33,697 nt of DNA, from assembly GCA_017622495.1 (NCBI GenBank), contig JAGAQY010000027.1, positions 1 through 33,697 on the forward strand, in the 5' to 3' direction. Positions 24,268-31,236 of this stretch are shown here, one piece after another. Each line of letters opens with the position of its first letter. Within the stretch, counting starts at the first letter, position 1. Made by a program: the position numbers and the translations under genes. Source of the stretch: Bacteroidaceae bacterium. GTDB lineage: Bacteria; Bacteroidota; Bacteroidia; Bacteroidales; Bacteroidaceae. The notes beneath the pieces were generated by a model. That model made no database searches and was not told the origin of the DNA. It saw nothing but the letters and a program-made list of their open reading frames with translations.

Positions 24268-24990
24268 ATGAAAAGATACGCCATCATCGTAGCCGGAGGC
24301 AAAGGCCTGCGCATGGGCGGCGAGCTGCCCAAGCAGTTTATCCCCATCGCGGGGCGTCCCGTGCTGATGCGCACGCTCGATGCCTTCCACGCCTGCGACG
24401 CATCCATACAGCTCATTCTCGTGCTTCCACGCGACCACCAGGCCTATTGGCATGAGCTCTGTGCCCAGTACCAGTTTGCCGTGCCCCACCGCATCGCCGA
24501 TGGCGGTGCCACCCGTTTCCACTCCGTGCAGAGCGGTCTCTCCCTCGTCGATACCCCCGAAGCCCTGGTTGCCGTACACGATGGCGTGCGCCCCTTCGTG
24601 AGCCCCGAGGTCATCCGCCGCTGCTATGCCGAGGCCGAGGCCCACGGTGCCGTCGTACCCGTCATCCCCGTGGTGGAGACGGTGCGTCAGTTAGTAAGCG
24701 GGGATAGTGAAGCCGGAGAACCTCGTCGCCCGGAGGCAATTGTCAATTCCAGAAGTGTTACCGTCCCCCGCGATGCCTACCGCCTGGTGCAGACCCCGCA
24801 GACCTTCAGCGCCGCCCTGCTGCGCCGTGCCTACGAGCAGCCCTATCGCGATGCCTTCACCGACGATGCCTCGGTAGTAGAGGCCCTGGGCTGTGCCGTG
24901 TCGCTCGTCGATGGCAACCGCGAGAACATCAAGCTCACCACCCCCTTCGACCTCATCGTAGCCAAGGCCCTGGTCGATAGTGGATGGTAA
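24268..24990 (+). CDS. ispD: 2-C-methyl-D-erythritol 4-phosphate cytidylyltransferase
   Basis: A 240-residue enzyme of the MEP isoprenoid pathway. The nucleotide-binding signature is '[19 protein letters not shown]', followed by '[10 protein letters not shown]', '[12 protein letters not shown]', 'RLVQTPQTF' and '[12 protein letters not shown]'. All are present, so the enzyme is probably active. Between 'VVETVRQL' and '[12 protein letters not shown]' there is an extra stretch of roughly 17 residues ([18 protein letters not shown]) not expected from the family. Its DNA (about 24696-24756) includes CCGGAGG next to caattgtcaatt, the same motif pair as the intergenic repeats. See findings. Confidence 0.94.
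   Translation: MKRYAIIVAGGKGLRMGGELPKQFIPIAGRPVLMRTLDAFHACDASIQLILVLPRDHQAYWHELCAQYQFAVPHRIADGGATRFHSVQSGLSLVDTPEALVAVHDGVRPFVSPEVIRRCYAEAEAHGAVVPVIPVVETVRQLVSGDSEAGEPRRPEAIVNSRSVTVPRDAYRLVQTPQTFSAALLRRAYEQPYRDAFTDDASVVEALGCAVSLVDGNRENIKLTTPFDLIVAKALVDSGW
24730..24750. repeat. CCTCCGG plus short array inside ispD
   Basis: On the minus strand ggaattgacaattg is followed by CCTCCGG. This matches the border motif at 5637-5674, 6100-6121 and 25710-25751. It encodes part of the apparent IspD insertion (EAIVNS). Confidence 0.6.
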
Positions 24991-24994
24991 TGAT

Positions 24995-25030
24995 AAAAAG
25001 GGAGCCTCCCTCATGCTACATGAGCATGAG
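24995..25030 (-). terminator. Double hairpin terminator after the HU/microprotein operon
   Basis: On the minus strand a perfect 8-base-pair stem (CTCATGCT / AGCATGAG, 25010-25030) is followed by a small AGGGA-GGC-TCCCT hairpin and TTTTT. The stop of the 22-codon frame lies in the first hairpin. Confidence 0.7.
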
Positions 25031-25084
25031 AGAGACCAATGCCAGCCCTAAGCCGCGCAATATACGGATGAGAACGTCTGCCAT
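25016..25084 (-). CDS. Possible 22-residue microprotein
   Basis: ATG at 25084 opens a frame reading MADVLIRILRGLGLALVSLMLM and TAG at 25016-25018, eight bases after the stop of the smalltalk-type gene. It is amphipathic to hydrophobic. In many Bacteroides loci the third gene here is an N-acetylmuramoyl-L-alanine amidase, which is absent. The frame may be real or chance; its end in the terminator hairpin argues both ways. Confidence 0.3.
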   Translation of the reverse strand: MADVLIRILRGLGLALVSLMLM

Positions 25085-25092
25085 AGCTGCTG

Positions 25093-25188
25093 TTAGGATA
25101 TGCAACTCGCAAGGCCCAGCGAGCCCGCGATGGCGGTGAGTACTGCGATGAGAATCTTGAGCAACTTGCCCCAGTCGAATGACTTCAT
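25093..25188 (-). CDS. Smalltalk-type microprotein
   Basis: A 31-residue frame, MKSFDWGKLLKILIAVLTA followed by IAGSLGLASCIS, with one hydrophobic helix and a terminal SC. The pattern (short charged N-terminus with Trp, then I-x-x-LTAIA-x-SLG-x-x-SC) is that of the Bacteroidales smalltalk proteins, which sit downstream of HU-like genes as this one does. Function is unknown; cell-surface or membrane localisation is likely from the sequence. Confidence 0.75.
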   Translation of the reverse strand: MKSFDWGKLLKILIAVLTAIAGSLGLASCIS

Positions 25189-25195
25189 AGAATCA

Positions 25196-25219
25196 AGAAT
25201 TAAAAGTTAATAATTAAGA
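25196..25219. repeat. Short AT heptad-like array between the HU and smalltalk genes
   Basis: gaattaa, aagttaa, taattaa-type units. Degenerate, about three periods, seven bases before the smalltalk start. Confidence 0.4.
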
Positions 25220-25283
25220 CTGACGAATGAGAGCGATGTTGAGCCGCTCCCCCTATCGGGGGTCACGGCTCCCACATCGCGCT

Positions 25284-25700
25284 TTACTTCATCCACTCGC
25301 TGGAGATGCGGCGGTACTGGATGCCTGCGGCTACCTCCTTCTTGAGCTCGGGCTCGAGCTGGAAGTTCACATGGAAGCCCTTGACCATGCTCGCGGGGTT
25401 GAACTCCGGATCCTCGGCCATGTCCTGAGAGAAACACTTGCCGCGCACACCGATGACCATCCAGCCAAGGTCGTTGAGCACCACGCGGCGACCTGCGAGC
25501 AGGGCAGCCTTGATGTAGGGCTTGATGCTGGCGAGCACTGCCATGGCATCGGCCTTGGTGCAGGTGGTAGAGTGGGCGATGTCTTCGGCCAACTCCTTGA
25601 AGGTGTAGTCACTGGTCTTGCGGGCACGAGGTGCGAGGTAGGTAGTGCCCTGCACGCCATTGGGATTCTTGCACTTAACGATTGCGTAATTGATTGCCAT
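25284..25700 (-). CDS. HU-family DNA-binding protein (Bacteroidetes HU-HIG type)
   Basis: A 138-residue protein of the Bacteroidetes HU-like family. It opens MAINYAIVKCKNPNG, has the helical part 'TFKELAEDIAHSTTCTKADAMAVLASIKPYIKAALLAGRRV' (HU dimer core) and the beta part 'VLNDLGWMVIGVRGKCFSQ', then an acidic/aromatic tail ending SSEWMK. Such proteins bind DNA architecturally; many copies occur per genome and their targets are unknown. The start at 25700 follows a heptad array with CCTCCGGA. Five in-phase TTGTCA repeats lie near its promoter. Downstream are the smalltalk-type microprotein and a terminator. Confidence 0.88.
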   Translation of the reverse strand: MAINYAIVKCKNPNGVQGTTYLAPRARKTSDYTFKELAEDIAHSTTCTKADAMAVLASIKPYIKAALLAGRRVVLNDLGWMVIGVRGKCFSQDMAEDPEFNPASMVKGFHVNFQLEPELKKEVAAGIQYRRISSEWMK

Positions 25701-25709
25701 AATACTTTG

Positions 25710-25751
25710 AATTGAAAATTGAAAATTGAGAATTGAAAGTTTACCTCCGGA
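25710..25751. repeat. Heptad array plus CCTCCGGA before the HU gene
   Basis: aattgaa, aattgaa, aattgag, aattgaa (25710-25737), identical in series to 3312-3339, then agttta and CCTCCGGA at 25744-25751, as in 5637-5674. Confidence 0.85.
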
Positions 25752-25827
25752 CGTAAGCCTCGCCTCTGAATTTTCGGGTTAATAGATTGGGTTAGTTAAT
25801 ATTCGCTTTTGTTTTACTTCTACGCTA

Positions 25828-25835
25828 CAAAGGTA
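25828..25835 (-). promoter_or_regulatory. Promoter -7 box of the HU gene
   Basis: TACCTTTG on the minus strand fits the TAnnTTTG box. No TTTG is present at -33; that position is taken by the first of the TTGTCA repeats (TGAC on this strand). Leader length would be about 120 bases, containing the CCTCCGGA repeat. Confidence 0.6.
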
Positions 25836-25853
25836 CTGCAAGGGCGAGACGCG

Positions 25854-25899
25854 TTGTCATTTATTGTCACTTATTGTCATTTATTGTCATTTATTGTCA
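25854..25899. promoter_or_regulatory. Five TTGTCA repeats at exactly 10-base spacing
   Basis: TTGTCA begins at 25854, 25864, 25874, 25884 and 25894, separated by ttta or ctta. Ten bases is close to one helical turn, so all copies face the same side of the DNA. The block starts 18 bases upstream of the HU -7 box, which is the arrangement of an activator or co-operative operator site. Confidence 0.75.
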
Positions 25900-25959
25900 A
25901 ATAATATTACTTAATGCGCTGAGGATGAGTGAGAAATAAAATATTTCGGTTTTCGCACT

Positions 25960-26130
25960 TTTGGCGCCGCCGCGCCGCACCTACGGCCACCGCGCCGAGC
26001 ACCTGCGGCCATCATCGGGCACGCCTACGGCACAGAGTACCATTTTCGTGGGGTCACGAAAATGGTACAGCGTAACTCATTGAGGCGAGGGATACGCGCA
26101 TTATGCGCGGGCGCCACGCGAGGAGAAGTC
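25960..26130. other. GC-rich gene-free block with a 14-base-pair palindrome
   Basis: The surrounding spacer is AT-rich, but this stretch is GC-rich, with repeated gcacctacggcca / gcacctgcggcca / gcctacggcac segments. A perfect inverted repeat (GTACCATTTTCGTG at 26037-26050, loop gggt, CACGAAAATGGTAC at 26055-26068) follows, then CGCGCATTATGCGCG (26095 on). No open frame with family features is seen. It could encode a structured RNA or be a remnant of a mobile element. Confidence 0.5.
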
Positions 26131-26313
26131 GACAGTAGACAGTAGACAATAGACCTGCGCTGTATTGCTGCCGAGTATGCACTATATATAGGGGCTTATT
26201 TAAGTATTAAATATACGTAGTATATCTAATACAAAAATAAGAGTTTTTACTATTCACTATTTTACCCATCGGGGGACAGAGCGTATATTAATTGTCTACT
26301 GTCTACTGTCTAC
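26131..26313. repeat. Element with heptad inverted ends and an internal long hairpin
   Basis: The left end is gacagta, gacagta, gacaata (26131-26151) and the right end gtctact, gtctact, gtctac (26294-26313); they are inverted copies. Inside, 26195-26241 folds as CTTATTT, two unpaired bases, a 13-base-pair stem with one mismatch, loop gta, and the return strand. AGTTTTT follows, so on the plus strand it could also terminate transcription. Confidence 0.75.
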
Positions 26314-26315
26314 CC

Positions 26316-26346
26316 TTGCACAATCAAAAAACATTTTGTATCTTTG
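26316..26346 (+). promoter_or_regulatory. Promoter before the 28-codon frame
   Basis: TTG (26316-26318), 20 bases, TATCTTTG (26339-26346). Good Bacteroidetes consensus, 28 bases before an ATG. Confidence 0.65.
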
Positions 26347-26373
26347 CCCCATCATCACACAATAGAGTGCATT

Positions 26374-26460
26374 ATGGACCACACCACACAGCAGCCCATC
26401 GAGCTGCACTGCCGAGCCGTACTGCACCTCTCTCCCGAGCATTTTACCATTCGGGGTTAA
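26374..26460 (+). CDS. Possible 28-residue leader or small protein
   Basis: ATG at 26374 opens MDHTTQQPIELHCRAVLHL followed by SPEHFTIRG and TAA. A strong promoter lies directly upstream and the glycosidase gene 200 bases downstream. There is no recognised family. It may be a real small protein, a regulatory leader peptide, or the stub of a decayed gene. A second frame of 21 codons (26463-26528, MKLFSAFTIRN...) begins two bases after its stop. Confidence 0.35.
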   Translation: MDHTTQQPIELHCRAVLHLSPEHFTIRG

Positions 26461-26545
26461 ACATGAAACTTTTTTCTGCGTTTACAATACGCAACACGCT
26501 GTGTGTCAGTGGTATTTTCTGCGGCTAAATAGCTTATTGCCTCAT

Positions 26546-26568
26546 TTCGGAAAAAGTTTGTTTCCGAA
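26546..26568. promoter_or_regulatory. Perfect palindrome next to the glycosidase promoter
   Basis: TTCGGAAA, loop aagtttg, TTTCCGAA: an 8-base-pair perfect inverted repeat. It ends 25 bases before the -7 box at 26594, covering the region just upstream of -33. Candidate operator; it lacks an adjacent T-run, so a terminator is less likely. Confidence 0.5.
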
Positions 26569-26593
26569 TTGTGTATAGTGTCATTTTTTTTCG

Positions 26594-26601
26594 TAACTTT
26601 G
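26594..26601 (+). promoter_or_regulatory. Promoter -7 box of the glycosidase gene
   Basis: TAACTTTG fits TAnnTTTG and lies 65 bases before the ATG at 26667. The -33 region (ttgtg, 26569 on) is only a partial match. Confidence 0.55.
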
Positions 26602-26666
26602 TATAGCATTACTTCTACATCCTTACTTTTGTTTTATGATAAACAGATAATAAAAGATACACCGCA

Positions 26667-29600
26667 ATGAAAACACACAAGCTGCAAAGGAGTACACTCC
26701 TCTTGATTCTGACGCTGCTGTCGCCCATGGTGTGGGCCGATAAGGTGCAGCTCTCTGCAACGATGCCCGACGGCGGCAAGCCCGAGCACGTGTACACGAT
26801 GATGAATGGCAACAACGTGTACTCCAACGCACTCACCGCACCCACACAGACGGCCGAGAACTATGGCCTCTTTGCCTTCTACGAGGCCGAGGCAGATGGG
26901 GCGTACTACATCTACAGCCATACGGCCAAGAAGTGGCTCACCTATACCAAGGCGGCCAGCTACAGCAACGGCAAGGATTTCGTGAAATTCTCTGACACGA
27001 AGGTCGAGGGCGCCTACTTCAAGGTGACCAACTATGCGGCCGACAACTACGAGCTGCAGCCCTACACCACATCGGGCACCAATGACAAGTACATCAACTG
27101 GTACCAGGGCGTGGGCGGTAACCCCTACGACGGACCCAACACGCTGGGCCTGTGGCAAGATGCCGGGGCGGCCGACGGAGGTAGCCGCTACACCTTCACC
27201 GAGGTGGTCATCGCCGAGCGCACCTACACCATCAGCATCCCCGACGGGCGCACCATCAAGATTGGCAACACCACCTACAAGGATGGCGACACCTACACCA
27301 CGGAGGGCAGCGTAGACAAGGCCGACATCACCGTGGTGGCTCCCGAGGGGCAGTTTGCCGCCGTGGCTATCGACGACGTGAAGCAGACCATCAACGTATA
27401 CTTCGCCACCCTGCCCACACAACCGGCTACCGTGGCCTACACCCAAGCGGTGGTATACCCCGCCCAGCAGGAAGCCGTAGGCGCAGCCAAGAGCGAGGAG
27501 AACGGAGGCGTATACACGCTGAGCAACAACGTGTTGGCAGCCTCATACATGCGCCTGGGCGATGCCGTCTACTTTGCCGGCTCTGATGCCATGGACCTCG
27601 TGGCCGGTACCGAGCTCTTCACCGTAGCCTTTGGCTCGGGCGACAATGTGCCTGCATCGGCCATGACGCTCAAGAGCCTCGAGCTCGTGGACCTCACGGC
27701 CAACGACAAGGCCATTGGCGGTGCCGAGCACTATGACGGCAAGGCGCTCGTGGCCAACTACGAATACACCTACAAGGAGAGCACCGTGGCCATCGTATGG
27801 CGTGCCGTATTGCGCGACGGCTCGCACTACCTGCGCACCGAGATGGAGCTCAAGGGCGTGGACGATGTGGACATGTACAACATCATCCCCATGATCTACA
27901 ATGTGGATACCAAGAAGGCCGGCTCTACCCCTGCCGTGGTGGGCAACACCCGCGGAGCCGTGCTCATGAGCAACAAGATATTTGCGGGGCTCGAGACACC
28001 CACAGCCTACAACACCGTGGGCGGAGCCACCGGCGAGGAGGACAACTGGAACCTCACCACCACCATGCCCGACGTGGCACTCACGGCCAGCTCATGGGTG
28101 CCGATGGAGGAGGGCGACAAGGCCATCGCACGCCTCACCGAGGTGACCGGTGCTGGCTATCAGAACCTCCTGGCCTACAAGCAGACAGGCGTTGAGCTGA
28201 AGGAGGGTCAGAAGGTGGAGGTCAAGGTGCAGTACAAGAGCGGTAGCCACCGCCTCAACTTCGGTGGGGCCGACCTGCTTGCCGCCAATGGCGACATTGC
28301 CGCCAACGACTACCATAGCGGCTACTCGGGCGGTCAGCACGAGAAGAACGTGTTCACCTTCATCGCCCCCAACGACGGCACCTTCACCATCCGCGTCATC
28401 GTGGAGAACAAGACCGAGAGCATCGATGCCGCCAGCACCCTCAGCACGAAGATATATACCGCCAAGGAGGGCGCGGTAATCAATACCGACGTCGTAGGCA
28501 TACAGGGCCGCTGGAGCCGCAACACCACCCTCGCCAAGGACGAGACATGGAAGGTGGCCTCCGTGGTGGGACTCATCGCACAGGATGGCACCGAGGCCGA
28601 CACCGATATACACAAGACACAGAAGCGCCGCTCGTTCCTCGCCTACTCGGAGCGCGAGCGTGCCGTGCCCTGGCGTGCCATGCCCATGTACCTCACCTGG
28701 TATGAGCTGCAAATCAACCGCAACAATGCAGCCCCTGGACGCGAGCATCTCGACAACACGAAGGTGGACGATGTGCTCGACGTGATGGCCCACTGGAAGA
28801 GCGACTTCTATGACCGCTATGGCGTAGCGCCCAAGATATTCATCATCGACGACGGATGGGACAAGTATGGCGAGTGGACCTTCCACGAGAGCTTCCCCAA
28901 CGAGATGCGCGATATGTCCAAGGTAGCCAAGGAGATGGGCGCAGGCATAGGCGCTTGGCTCGGCCCGGTAGGCGGCTATGGTGCCAGCGGTAACCATCGC
29001 CGCTCTTATTGGAGCGACAAGGGTGGCATGCAGCTCTCCAATCCCCGTTACTACAAGGCGTTCAAGGATGCCGCATTCAACCTCGTATGCAATCAGGATG
29101 GTGAAACGGGTTATCAGCCGGGCAACGACAACTACGTCTTCTTCAAGTTTGACGGTATCTCCGGGCAGTTCTCATCCGTAGGCCCCGATGCAGGTGACAC
29201 CGGCAACGAGAATGCCGAGGGCATCATCCGCCTCGAGCAGTATGTGCGCGAGGAGTTGCGCGAAGACATCTTCTTCAACACCTCCGTGGGCACCTGGGCT
29301 TCGCCCTTCTGGTATCAGATTACCGATGCCACATGGCGTCAGGAGAACGACCACGACCGCACGGGCAACAACACCATCAAGCGCGAAAACTGGATTACCT
29401 ACCGCGACCGACTGGTATATCAGAACTACGTGAAGAATTCGCCCATCTGTCCCATCAATACCTTGATGACTCACGGATTCATCCTCACCAAGTACGGTCC
29501 TCCCGCAAGCGACGAACGCGACTACCTCCCCGTACGTAATGAGCTCCGTGCTGCCTTCCTCTGCGGTTCGGGCATGGTAGAGCTCTACAACGACTACGAC

Positions 29601-30983
29601 CTGATGGGCAGCATCAACGGCGGTGCTCTCTGGGCCGACCTTGCCGAATGTATCGCTTGGCAGGAGCGCAATGCCGACGTGCTCCCCGACGCTCACTGGG
29701 TAGGCGGAAATCCCTGGACGGGCTCCAAGGCCGAGGTGTATGGCTGGGCTGCATGGAACGGCACCAAGTCGACACTCGCACTCCGCAACGGTGCCAACGA
29801 CGCACAGACCTTTACCTTCACCCTGCGCCAGGCGCTCAACATCCCGAAGAATGTGAATGGCAGCATCATCCTGCGTAGCGCATTCGGCATTCAGGATGCA
29901 CTTGAAGGACTTGCAGAGGGCACGGCCATCAACATCGACACCGAGCTCACCGTGAAGCTCCCCGGTAGCAGCATCTACGGCTTCGAGGGCATCGATGCTG
30001 AGGCTACCATCAATAAGGTGGAGAGCATCACACTCACCACCGAGAACGGAGAAACCTCTGTAGCCGCCAATCGCACACTCGTAATCAACGCTGCCATAGC
30101 ACCCGCCAAGGCTACCTTCCCTGCCATTGCATGGAGCAGCAGCAACCCTGAAGTGGCTACCGTCGAGGGCGGACTCGTGACGCCCGTGAAAGAGGGCGAG
30201 GTAACCATCACCGCTATGGCCACCGACGGCTCGGGCATCACGGCATCGGTCACCCTCACCGTAACTCCCAAGGTGGTAGAGCCCTATGCCACCAACTTTG
30301 ACAAGAACACCAATGCCACACGCACCGACCGGTTCATCAAGAACATCATCTTCAAGGAGGAGGGCACCGAGGCGCAGACCTTGGCCGTAGGCCAGGGCAA
30401 GCCTTATATGGACAAGACCGACCAGCTGCTCACCTGCACCGCAGGCAGTACCGTGAAGGTCACCTTCGACAAGCAGGCCAACTGGATGCACGGGTACGTG
30501 TATATCGACCTCGACGGCGACAAGCAGTTCTCCTTCAATGACGGGAACACCGACCAAAGCGGCACCGACGTCGTGTCGTTCAGCTTCTATTCGGGCGACT
30601 TCAATAATGATGCCAGCGGTGTCAACTCCGCAGGAACGACCCTCACGGGCGGTGCCCGCAACACCATGGAGTGCCCCTCGTTTGTGGCACCTGCAAAGGA
30701 GGGCGACTACCGCATCCGCTTCAAGATGGATTGGAACAGCATCGATGCGGGCGGACAAATCGCTGCCGACGGCACCTGCACGGGCCCAAACGGCATTCTT
30801 GCCAACGGAGGCGTTATCGTGGATGCTACCCTGCAGGTCAACGACGGCAGTGGCGTCAATGCTGTGACGGCCGATGAAGCTCAGTCATCCACCATCTACG
30901 ATCTACAGGGCCGTCGCGTCAGTGGTAACGCCGAACGCGGTATATACATACGCGACAATAGAAAGGTGATGTACAACAGGTAG
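26667..30983 (+). CDS. Secreted multidomain glycoside hydrolase, clan GH-D (GH36-like)
   Basis: A 1438-residue exported enzyme. A signal peptide ends near VWA (25). Then come a ricin/trefoil-like region (about 30-175), a beta-sandwich N-domain (about 250-500), an inserted domain at about 511-597, and a TIM barrel at about 680-960 with DDGWD (728-732), the nucleophile candidate D829 in FFKFDG and acid/base candidates D895 or D897 in WRQENDHD. A C-terminal sheet, a bacterial Ig-like group-2 domain (about 1115-1203), a GEVED-like domain (about 1218-1386) and a short C-terminal segment (IYDLQGRRV...RGIYI) follow. The barrel motifs match alpha-galactosidase-type enzymes; the glycan target is unknown. 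The last segment resembles type IX secretion or surface-sorting tails. No SusC/D genes adjoin it. Confidence 0.85.
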   Translation: MKTHKLQRSTLLLILTLLSPMVWADKVQLSATMPDGGKPEHVYTMMNGNNVYSNALTAPTQTAENYGLFAFYEAEADGAYYIYSHTAKKWLTYTKAASYSNGKDFVKFSDTKVEGAYFKVTNYAADNYELQPYTTSGTNDKYINWYQGVGGNPYDGPNTLGLWQDAGAADGGSRYTFTEVVIAERTYTISIPDGRTIKIGNTTYKDGDTYTTEGSVDKADITVVAPEGQFAAVAIDDVKQTINVYFATLPTQPATVAYTQAVVYPAQQEAVGAAKSEENGGVYTLSNNVLAASYMRLGDAVYFAGSDAMDLVAGTELFTVAFGSGDNVPASAMTLKSLELVDLTANDKAIGGAEHYDGKALVANYEYTYKESTVAIVWRAVLRDGSHYLRTEMELKGVDDVDMYNIIPMIYNVDTKKAGSTPAVVGNTRGAVLMSNKIFAGLETPTAYNTVGGATGEEDNWNLTTTMPDVALTASSWVPMEEGDKAIARLTEVTGAGYQNLLAYKQTGVELKEGQKVEVKVQYKSGSHRLNFGGADLLAANGDIAANDYHSGYSGGQHEKNVFTFIAPNDGTFTIRVIVENKTESIDAASTLSTKIYTAKEGAVINTDVVGIQGRWSRNTTLAKDETWKVASVVGLIAQDGTEADTDIHKTQKRRSFLAYSERERAVPWRAMPMYLTWYELQINRNNAAPGREHLDNTKVDDVLDVMAHWKSDFYDRYGVAPKIFIIDDGWDKYGEWTFHESFPNEMRDMSKVAKEMGAGIGAWLGPVGGYGASGNHRRSYWSDKGGMQLSNPRYYKAFKDAAFNLVCNQDGETGYQPGNDNYVFFKFDGISGQFSSVGPDAGDTGNENAEGIIRLEQYVREELREDIFFNTSVGTWASPFWYQITDATWRQENDHDRTGNNTIKRENWITYRDRLVYQNYVKNSPICPINTLMTHGFILTKYGPPASDERDYLPVRNELRAAFLCGSGMVELYNDYDLMGSINGGALWADLAECIAWQERNADVLPDAHWVGGNPWTGSKAEVYGWAAWNGTKSTLALRNGANDAQTFTFTLRQALNIPKNVNGSIILRSAFGIQDALEGLAEGTAINIDTELTVKLPGSSIYGFEGIDAEATINKVESITLTTENGETSVAANRTLVINAAIAPAKATFPAIAWSSSNPEVATVEGGLVTPVKEGEVTITAMATDGSGITASVTLTVTPKVVEPYATNFDKNTNATRTDRFIKNIIFKEEGTEAQTLAVGQGKPYMDKTDQLLTCTAGSTVKVTFDKQANWMHGYVYIDLDGDKQFSFNDGNTDQSGTDVVSFSFYSGDFNNDASGVNSAGTTLTGGARNTMECPSFVAPAKEGDYRIRFKMDWNSIDAGGQIAADGTCTGPNGILANGGVIVDATLQVNDGSGVNAVTADEAQSSTIYDLQGRRVSGNAERGIYIRDNRKVMYNR

Positions 30984-31066
30984 CTCACCGCTCACAGCTG
31001 ATCGCTCACAGCTGATCGCTCACAGCTCATCGCTCACCGCTCACCGCTCACCGCTCATCGCTCATT
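30983..31066. repeat. Heptad array, twelve exact units, after the glycosidase gene
   Basis: Twelve units of gctcacc, gctcaca, gctgatc, gctcatc or gctcatt fill exactly 84 bases, starting at the last base of the TAG stop. Units alternate in a higher-order pattern (gctcaca-gctgatc twice). The remaining 170 bases to the next gene hold a GCGCC(T)GC hairpin at about 31081-31104 and a CCTCAT/ATGAGG hairpin at 31192-31211, and no frame I can support. Confidence 0.95.
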
Positions 31067-31236
31067 ATAGACTCCCTCACGCGCCTGCCGCGAAGCAGGG
31101 CGCATCTCCGTGGCTGCATCTCTCAACCTCTTGTGTGAAATTCACCACCCGTCCCAAAACCTTTTCCCTTTTCCTGTTGTTGCATTCATTGCCTCATACC
31201 AATGGATGAGGTACATATTTCCTAATATTTAAATAT

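Noticed and set aside
26131..26313. Possible CRISPR array (repeats gacagta and gtctact)
   Set aside because: Units are only 7 bases, directly abutting without spacers, and no cas gene is present.
26634..27446. A 270-codon minus-strand frame over the start of the glycosidase
   Set aside because: It spans the signal peptide and promoter region of the glycosidase and shows no family resemblance.
29172..30758. A 528-codon minus-strand frame opposite the glycosidase
   Set aside because: The GC-rich codon pattern of the real gene keeps the antisense frame open. The translation is Gly/Val/His-rich with no domain, and the plus frame has clear catalytic motifs.
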